Shown here in pieces: positions 28,036 to 31,823 of a stretch of DNA of 31,823 nt (positions are counted from its first letter, which is position 1; every line of letters begins with the position of its first letter). Origin of the DNA: an uncultured Archangium sp. Lineage in GTDB: Bacteria; Myxococcota; Myxococcia; Myxococcales; Myxococcaceae. Under the pieces are notes generated by a model. That model ran no database searches. It saw only the letters and a program-made list of their open reading frames with translations, and was not told where the DNA came from. The DNA lies in NCBI GenBank assembly GCA_946479335.1, contig CAMLFP010000013.1, positions 1-31,823 on the forward strand. The letters are read 5' to 3'. The translations under genes were made by a program, and so were the position numbers.

Positions 28036-29319
28036 CTACTTCGTTTCGAACGCCGACTTCGGCGGCGCGTTCGGGTCGCGCAGGTTCACGTGGAGGTTCG
28101 TCACCGCCCACAGGTTCGCGCGCGCGGGGCAGGGCGCCTGGGCGCTGCGCAGCGCGTTGGCGACGCACTGTGCGGTCTCGACGTCGAGCGGCGGCCAGCC
28201 CTTCTGCTCCACGGCCTTCGTCGCGTTGCCCTGCGCGTCGAACCACACCGCCCAGCGCGAGTTGATGGTCGCCGCTTCGGTGCGGCCCGCGAAGCACCCG
28301 GCCACCAGCCACTCGGGCCCGGGGAACCAGCCCTCGAGGCTCTCGTCTTCGATGTTCTCGAGCATGCGCGGGTACTTCTCGCCGGGCCGCCGCTCGGTCT
28401 TGGTGCGCGTGTTCCACGACGCGGTCAGCACCAGCCGGCCATCGCGCGTGAGCTGGTCTTTCCGCTCGACGTGGAGGTCAACCGACCAGCGGTGGCCATC
28501 GAGCGCCGCCGCGTGCGGGGACCGCGTCAGCAGCGCGCACACGCACGCCGCCGGGGTGTCGGCGCGCTCGACGTACTCGGCCTCGCAGCGGGTGACGGCG
28601 CCGGTCGGGGCGACCTCCAGCAAGACCGACGCGTAGTCGCGGCTCGGCCCGAAGCACGTGGTAACCTGCGCCGCGGTGACGCCGGTGAAGGCCTCGGGCA
28701 CGTGCACCTGGGGCGCCCGGTTGTCGGCCGCGACGACGTTGAGGCGCAGGAGGTCTTCGGTCTGCACCGGTTGGGCGCCGCCCAGCGCGCCGAGCACCCC
28801 GCCCGCGGTGCCATCGGCCGGCGGCGGCGGCGCGAGGGTCTTGAGCGCCTCCTGCAACGCCACCAGGGGCGGCGCGTCGCGGGCGATGGTCGCGTCGAAC
28901 TCGAAGCGCTCGCCGCCCTCGTCGAGCGGGCTCGCATAGATGCTCAGCTCACAGGGCTTGTCTTCAGGGCACCACACCGACGCCGAGGTGTGGCCCAGCA
29001 ACCCGAGCGCGTGGCCCCAGCGTCGCCGCGCGTCGTACGGCGCCAGCGGGAGGCCGCAGACCTCGCCGGTGAGCGGGTTCTTCCCTGCGCCGGCGAGCGC
29101 CCACGCGCGGTCGAGCGCCGCTGCGTCAGCCGTGGGTTTGCCGAGGGTGCGCAGCGCCTCCATCACCGCGTCGCGGCTCTGCGCGCGCTCGTCGGCGAAG
29201 AGGCCGAGGCCGCTGACGGCTTCGACGTCCCACGCGGGGGCGGGTGCGGTGGCTGGCTTCGGAGCGACGGGCGCTGCGGCGCACGCGACGACGAGCGGAG
29301 AGACGAGGAGCAGTCGCAT
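28036..29319 (-). CDS. Predicted lipoprotein with two AgmX/PglI-like C-terminal modules
   Basis: 427 residues. The signal is MRLLLVSPLVVAC (lipid Cys 13), followed by a Pro/Ala linker. The middle part is unrecognised. Two later segments have the same order of features, a Cys at the start, a strand with Gly-x-Val/Asn, then a Cys followed by a helix: TTCFGPSRDY...GAVTRCE...CVCALL and AGCFAGRTE...QGNATKAV...QCVANAL. This resembles the C-terminal module annotated AgmX/PglI in gliding-motility and related proteins of myxobacteria. The resemblance is from memory of the pattern, so the link to motility is only a possibility. It is an envelope protein facing the periplasm or surface. Confidence 0.65.
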   Translation of the reverse strand: MRLLLVSPLVVACAAAPVAPKPATAPAPAWDVEAVSGLGLFADERAQSRDAVMEALRTLGKPTADAAALDRAWALAGAGKNPLTGEVCGLPLAPYDARRRWGHALGLLGHTSASVWCPEDKPCELSIYASPLDEGGERFEFDATIARDAPPLVALQEALKTLAPPPPADGTAGGVLGALGGAQPVQTEDLLRLNVVAADNRAPQVHVPEAFTGVTAAQVTTCFGPSRDYASVLLEVAPTGAVTRCEAEYVERADTPAACVCALLTRSPHAAALDGHRWSVDLHVERKDQLTRDGRLVLTASWNTRTKTERRPGEKYPRMLENIEDESLEGWFPGPEWLVAGCFAGRTEAATINSRWAVWFDAQGNATKAVEQKGWPPLDVETAQCVANALRSAQAPCPARANLWAVTNLHVNLRDPNAPPKSAFETK

Positions 29320-29366
29320 GCGTCGTGACTACCGGCTCCGTGCCGGGTTTCGAAGCGCGGAGTTGC

Positions 29367-29606
29367 TCAGCGCCCGTCTTCACCCTGGTGCGCGTGCGCG
29401 ATGGCGGTGCGCAGCGTCGTGCCCAGCTTGTCGAGCGCCAGCAACACCTTGCCGTCGTGCACCGACCTCACGGCGTCGGCGGGCACCTCGAAGTCGCCGG
29501 AGTTCTCGACGTAGATCTGCAGCCCGTGCCGATGCACCGCGCGCACCGCGCCGAACATCACGCCACCTTCCTTCACGTAGACCTGATCTCCGATGCGAAC
29601 CGACAT
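29367..29606 (-). CDS. Small DUF2171-like protein, 79 aa
   Basis: The start is ATG 29606: AAGGAG (minus strand, 29618-29613) stands 6 nt before it. A longer in-frame reading from 29669 lacks such a site. The product is a compact beta-rich protein (VRIGDQVYVKEGGVMFGAV, then LQIYVENSGDFEVPADAVRSV) that resembles the PRC-barrel/DUF2171 type of small protein. It has no signal peptide. It is divergent from the membrane protein at 29755 and 47 nt upstream of the AgmX-like lipoprotein gene. Function unknown. Confidence 0.75.
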   Translation of the reverse strand: MSVRIGDQVYVKEGGVMFGAVRAVHRHGLQIYVENSGDFEVPADAVRSVHDGKVLLALDKLGTTLRTAIAHAHQGEDGR

Positions 29607-29612
29607 GGCGCT

Positions 29613-29618
29613 CTCCTT
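29613..29618 (-). promoter_or_regulatory. Ribosome-binding site that fixes the start of the 79-aa gene
   Basis: AAGGAG on the minus strand, 6 nt before ATG 29606. It is one of the few clear Shine-Dalgarno sequences in the window and rules out the longer start at 29669. Confidence 0.8.
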
Positions 29619-29754
29619 GGGTGAAAGGGTGACCCACGGGGGGATAACGCCGCGCCGCGAAAAGTTCACGGGTCGCGCGTCGCTGAAAAGCCTACGCGCG
29701 CCGCCTGCGAATGACGTTCTCGCGGGTGGGGCCTTGGGGCATCATCGCGCGACC

Positions 29755-30420
29755 ATGGAAAACGCGGGCCCCGTCGTCCTCGTAGTCGGCGTCGTCGGTT
29801 TGATTGGTGGTCTCATCTGGCTGGCGTACTGGCTCGAGAAGAAGCGCACCGAGTTCATGCAGGGCTACGCCGAGAGCAAGGGCCTCACCTTCCTCGGGGC
29901 GAACCAGGAATTGTGGAAGCAGCTCGAGACCTTCAAGCTCTTCGGCCAGGGCCACAGCCGCAAGCTGCGCAACGCGATGCGCGGCGTGAAGGAGGTCGGG
30001 GAGGTGCACGTCGCCGACTACAAGTACGTCACCGGCAGCGGCAAACATCAGCAGACGCATGAGCAGACCATCGTGGTGGTGCGCACGCCGGGCCGCGCCG
30101 CGCCGCACTTCTTCGCGCGCCGCCAGAACGCCTTCTTCGACGCCATCGGCAAGGTCTTCGGCGGGCAAGACATCAACTTCGACGACGACCCGGAGTTCTC
30201 GAAGGCCTGGGTGTTGCAGACCTCGGGTGACGAGCGGCTCCTGCGCAACTTCATGTCGCCGCAGCTCCGCGAGACGTTGACCCGGCTGGCCAACAAGAAG
30301 CCGCAGCTCGAGGCCTCCGGGGAGCTGCTGCTCCTCCACTTCAGCCGCCGCCTCAAGAAGCACGAAGACCTCGACGGGCTGCTGGCCGACGCCACCAACG
30401 TGCGCCGCCACTGGAGCTGA
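29755..30420 (+). CDS. Membrane-anchored protein of unknown function, 221 aa
   Basis: Starts at ATG 29755 (MENAGPVVLVVG). One N-terminal membrane helix (about 6-26) is followed by KKRTEF and a soluble domain of about 190 residues facing the cytoplasm by the positive-inside rule. The domain alternates strands and helices (YAESKGLTFLG, LRNAMRGVKEVGEVHVADYK, TIVVVRTPGRAAPHFFARRQ) and looks like the anchored-domain proteins common in Myxococcota, but I do not recognise a named family. It ends 3 nt before the CheW-domain gene, so they are probably co-transcribed and may work together. Confidence 0.7.
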   Translation: MENAGPVVLVVGVVGLIGGLIWLAYWLEKKRTEFMQGYAESKGLTFLGANQELWKQLETFKLFGQGHSRKLRNAMRGVKEVGEVHVADYKYVTGSGKHQQTHEQTIVVVRTPGRAAPHFFARRQNAFFDAIGKVFGGQDINFDDDPEFSKAWVLQTSGDERLLRNFMSPQLRETLTRLANKKPQLEASGELLLLHFSRRLKKHEDLDGLLADATNVRRHWS

Positions 30421-30423
30421 CGG

Positions 30424-30849
30424 TTGCGGCACGTCGTCTTCTCCCTCGGGCGCGACCGCTACGCGCTGCAGCTCTCCGCGGTGCGCGAGATCCTCGTCGC
30501 GCCGGCGCACTTCACCCGCGTGCCACGCACCTCCGCCCCGGTGAAGGGCGTGATGACGCTGCGGGGCCGGGTGGTGCCCGTGGTGGAGCTGGGGAAGCTG
30601 CTGGCGCTGCCCGCCGACGTGCCCGGGGAGAAGATCGTGCTGTTGGAGCTCTCGCGGCGAGACCTGGGGCTGCTGGTGTCGGGCGTCGACGGCATCGAGA
30701 CCATCGAGCGCCTCGGCACCGGGGTCGACGTGCTGCCACCCGTCAAGGGCGTGGCCCGCGTGGGCGCGGTGACGGTCACGGTGCTCGACGTCGACGGGGT
30801 CGACGAGGCCGTGTCGCAATCTTTCGCCACCAGCGGCGCCATTCGATAG
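30424..30849 (+). CDS. CheW-domain protein
   Basis: 141 residues starting at TTG 30424, 3 nt after the upstream stop. The start is not supported by a ribosome-binding site, but TTG is the first start-type codon after that stop and the protein begins with the CheW strand RHVVFSLGRDRYALQL. The rest follows the CheW fold: VREILVAPAHFTRVPRTSAPVKGVMTLRG-type core around residues 20-50, VVPVVELGKLLALP, and GLLVSGVDGIETI. CheW proteins couple receptors to the CheA kinase. No cheA or receptor gene is visible here. Next to it is a CheY-like gene, 20 nt on. Confidence 0.88.
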   Translation: MRHVVFSLGRDRYALQLSAVREILVAPAHFTRVPRTSAPVKGVMTLRGRVVPVVELGKLLALPADVPGEKIVLLELSRRDLGLLVSGVDGIETIERLGTGVDVLPPVKGVARVGAVTVTVLDVDGVDEAVSQSFATSGAIR

Positions 30850-30869
30850 GTTGCGGCCCGGTGAGTGCC

Positions 30870-31238
30870 ATGTCCAAGCGCGTGTTGATCGTCGACGACA
30901 GCGTCTTCATGCGCGACATCATCAAAGACATCTTCACGGCCGGTGGGTTCACCGTCGCCGGCGAGGCTGGCAATGGTGTCGAGGCGGTGGAGAAGTACAA
31001 GGAACTGAAGCCCGACCTGGTGACGATGGACCTGGTGATGCCCTACCGGAACGGCATCGACGCCACGCGCGAAATCCTGCGCGGTGACGCCAAGGCCCTC
31101 ATCGTGATGTGCAGCGCGCTCGGCCAGGAGACGATGGTGATGGAGGCCATCGAGGCCGGCGCCGTCGACTTCATCGTCAAGCCGCCGCGCGCCGAAGACG
31201 TGCTGGCGGTGGTGAAGAAGGTCCTCGGAGACAGCTGA
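30870..31238 (+). CDS. CheY-like response regulator, single receiver domain
   Basis: 122 residues from ATG 30870 (GGTGAG just upstream); a GTG 9 nt earlier is in frame. Complete receiver domain: D9/D10 in LIVDDS, phospho-acceptor D54 in VTMDLVMP, S82 in VMCSALGQ, K104 in FIVKPPR. No output domain, as in CheY. The VMCSALGQE and DFIVKPP segments resemble the CheY/CheB-type receivers. It would be phosphorylated by a CheA-type kinase encoded elsewhere. It lies between the CheW-domain gene and a 68-residue unknown. Confidence 0.9.
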   Translation: MSKRVLIVDDSVFMRDIIKDIFTAGGFTVAGEAGNGVEAVEKYKELKPDLVTMDLVMPYRNGIDATREILRGDAKALIVMCSALGQETMVMEAIEAGAVDFIVKPPRAEDVLAVVKKVLGDS

Positions 31239-31242
31239 CGCT

Positions 31243-31449
31243 GTGCCCAAGACGCGAGAGCAGAAGCTGTTTGGCGCCGCGGTGTTGAAGGCCAGCTTCC
31301 GGCTGCGCGGCGCGTTGGAATCACCGGCCTTCAAGGGCATCTACCCAGGCGTGCTGCGCGATCTTCAGCTCGAAGACGCCGACGTCGAGGCCTTCATCGA
31401 GGCCCACCGCGACGCAGTTGAAGAGGCGGCGAGAGGAAAGCAGACGTAA
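31243..31449 (+). CDS. Hypothetical protein, 68 aa
   Basis: Starts at GTG 31243, 4 nt after the CheY-like stop, so it belongs to the same transcript. The product is small, helical and charged (TREQKLFGAAVLKASFRLRG, then EDADVEAFIEAHRDAVEEAA), with no signal peptide. Not recognised; its place suggests a partner of the chemotaxis-like proteins. Confidence 0.6.
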   Translation: MPKTREQKLFGAAVLKASFRLRGALESPAFKGIYPGVLRDLQLEDADVEAFIEAHRDAVEEAARGKQT

Positions 31450-31460
31450 GCTCGCGGGCC

Positions 31461-31823
31461 ATGCTCACCGCGCTCCTGACGCTGTCTCTCGCTCAGCTCC
31501 CGACGCCGTTCGACTTCCTCGACAACACCGAAATCGGCGACGCCAACCAGTACGTCGGCCTCCGCAGCAAGGGCGTGTACGAGGGCCACGGCCTCGACAA
31601 GGTGAAGGGCGAGACCCTCACCAAGGGCACCTGGGCCATCGCCGATGACACCGTCACCGTGAAGGTGACGAGCTGCAAGGGCCCCGCGTGCAAGGAGCAG
31701 AAGAAGGACTACACGCTCAAGGTCAGCGTGGAGGCGCCGCGCGCGATGACCATCAACTCCAGCGCGCCCGCGCCGCTCTTCCCGTCAGGCAGCTACTACT
31801 GCCACTACCTCAGCTGCGAGCAG
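31461..31823 (+). CDS. Secreted protein, 3' end cut by window
   Basis: Open from ATG 31461 to the last base (121 codons, no stop), so only the N-terminal part is seen. A signal peptide (MLTALLTLSLAQLP) is followed by a beta-rich segment with Lys-rich strands and four Cys (VTSCKGPACKEQ, YYCHYLSCEQ). It is 11 nt downstream of the 68-aa gene. Not recognised. A small lipoprotein is unlikely, since there is no lipobox Cys. Confidence 0.6.
   Translation, partial: MLTALLTLSLAQLPTPFDFLDNTEIGDANQYVGLRSKGVYEGHGLDKVKGETLTKGTWAIADDTVTVKVTSCKGPACKEQKKDYTLKVSVEAPRAMTINSSAPAPLFPSGSYYCHYLSCEQ

Overview
The window looks like a piece of a myxobacterial (Myxococcota) chromosome. It is very GC-rich. It is full of predicted lipoproteins with Thr/Ser-Gly-rich linkers, and it carries a transmembrane Ser/Thr kinase, secreted metallopeptidases and chemotaxis-type proteins. 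The taxonomy is inference from gene style; no rRNA or other marker is present. I saw no tRNA, rRNA, CRISPR array or intact insertion sequence.

Layout. 1-3956 (+): the 3' part of a secreted Cys/Trp-repeat protein, a conserved-looking unknown, an ATP-grasp protein and an orphan PhnD-like binding protein. 3964-11792 is the most interesting part. An ArsR-type regulator fused to a SAM methyltransferase domain overlaps (ATGA) the N-terminal third of cobalamin-dependent methionine synthase (metH, homocysteine domain). The rest of MetH (folate, cobalamin and activation domains) lies 3.15 kb further on as a separate gene. Between them, on the opposite strand, sits a three-gene unit: Ser/Thr kinase, TPR/PEGA-like membrane protein, lipoprotein. 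Both MetH pieces are complete in their domains and together have the usual full length. Both transcription units start with the same promoter/operator: TTGATC, 17 nt, TATCYA, with a 7-bp inverted repeat that runs into the ATG at exactly the same offset. This predicts a co-regulated two-subunit MetH under a SahR-like sensor, probably from leaderless mRNAs.

11812-13124: a small predicted outer-membrane protein and a convergent HELGH membrane protein that overlap by 13 bp. 13167-19222: three surface hydrolases (an astacin-like protease with two PPC domains, an EF-hand/M49-like metallopeptidase, an M20 peptidase). Their intergenic spaces hold terminators, GGGAGAGGG-type palindromes, two long inverted repeats and an AT-rich control region with direct repeats.

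19223-29606 is almost all on the minus strand: an NlpC/P60 endopeptidase with three peptidoglycan-binding repeats, a GNAT-like protein, a 1391-residue Asp-box lipoprotein, an M1 aminopeptidase of the leukotriene-A4-hydrolase type, a Cys-rich mini-lipoprotein, an AgmX/PglI-like lipoprotein and a small DUF2171-like protein. 29755-31823 (+): a membrane-anchored unknown, a CheW-domain protein (TTG start), a CheY-like receiver, a 68-residue unknown, and a secreted protein cut by the window end.
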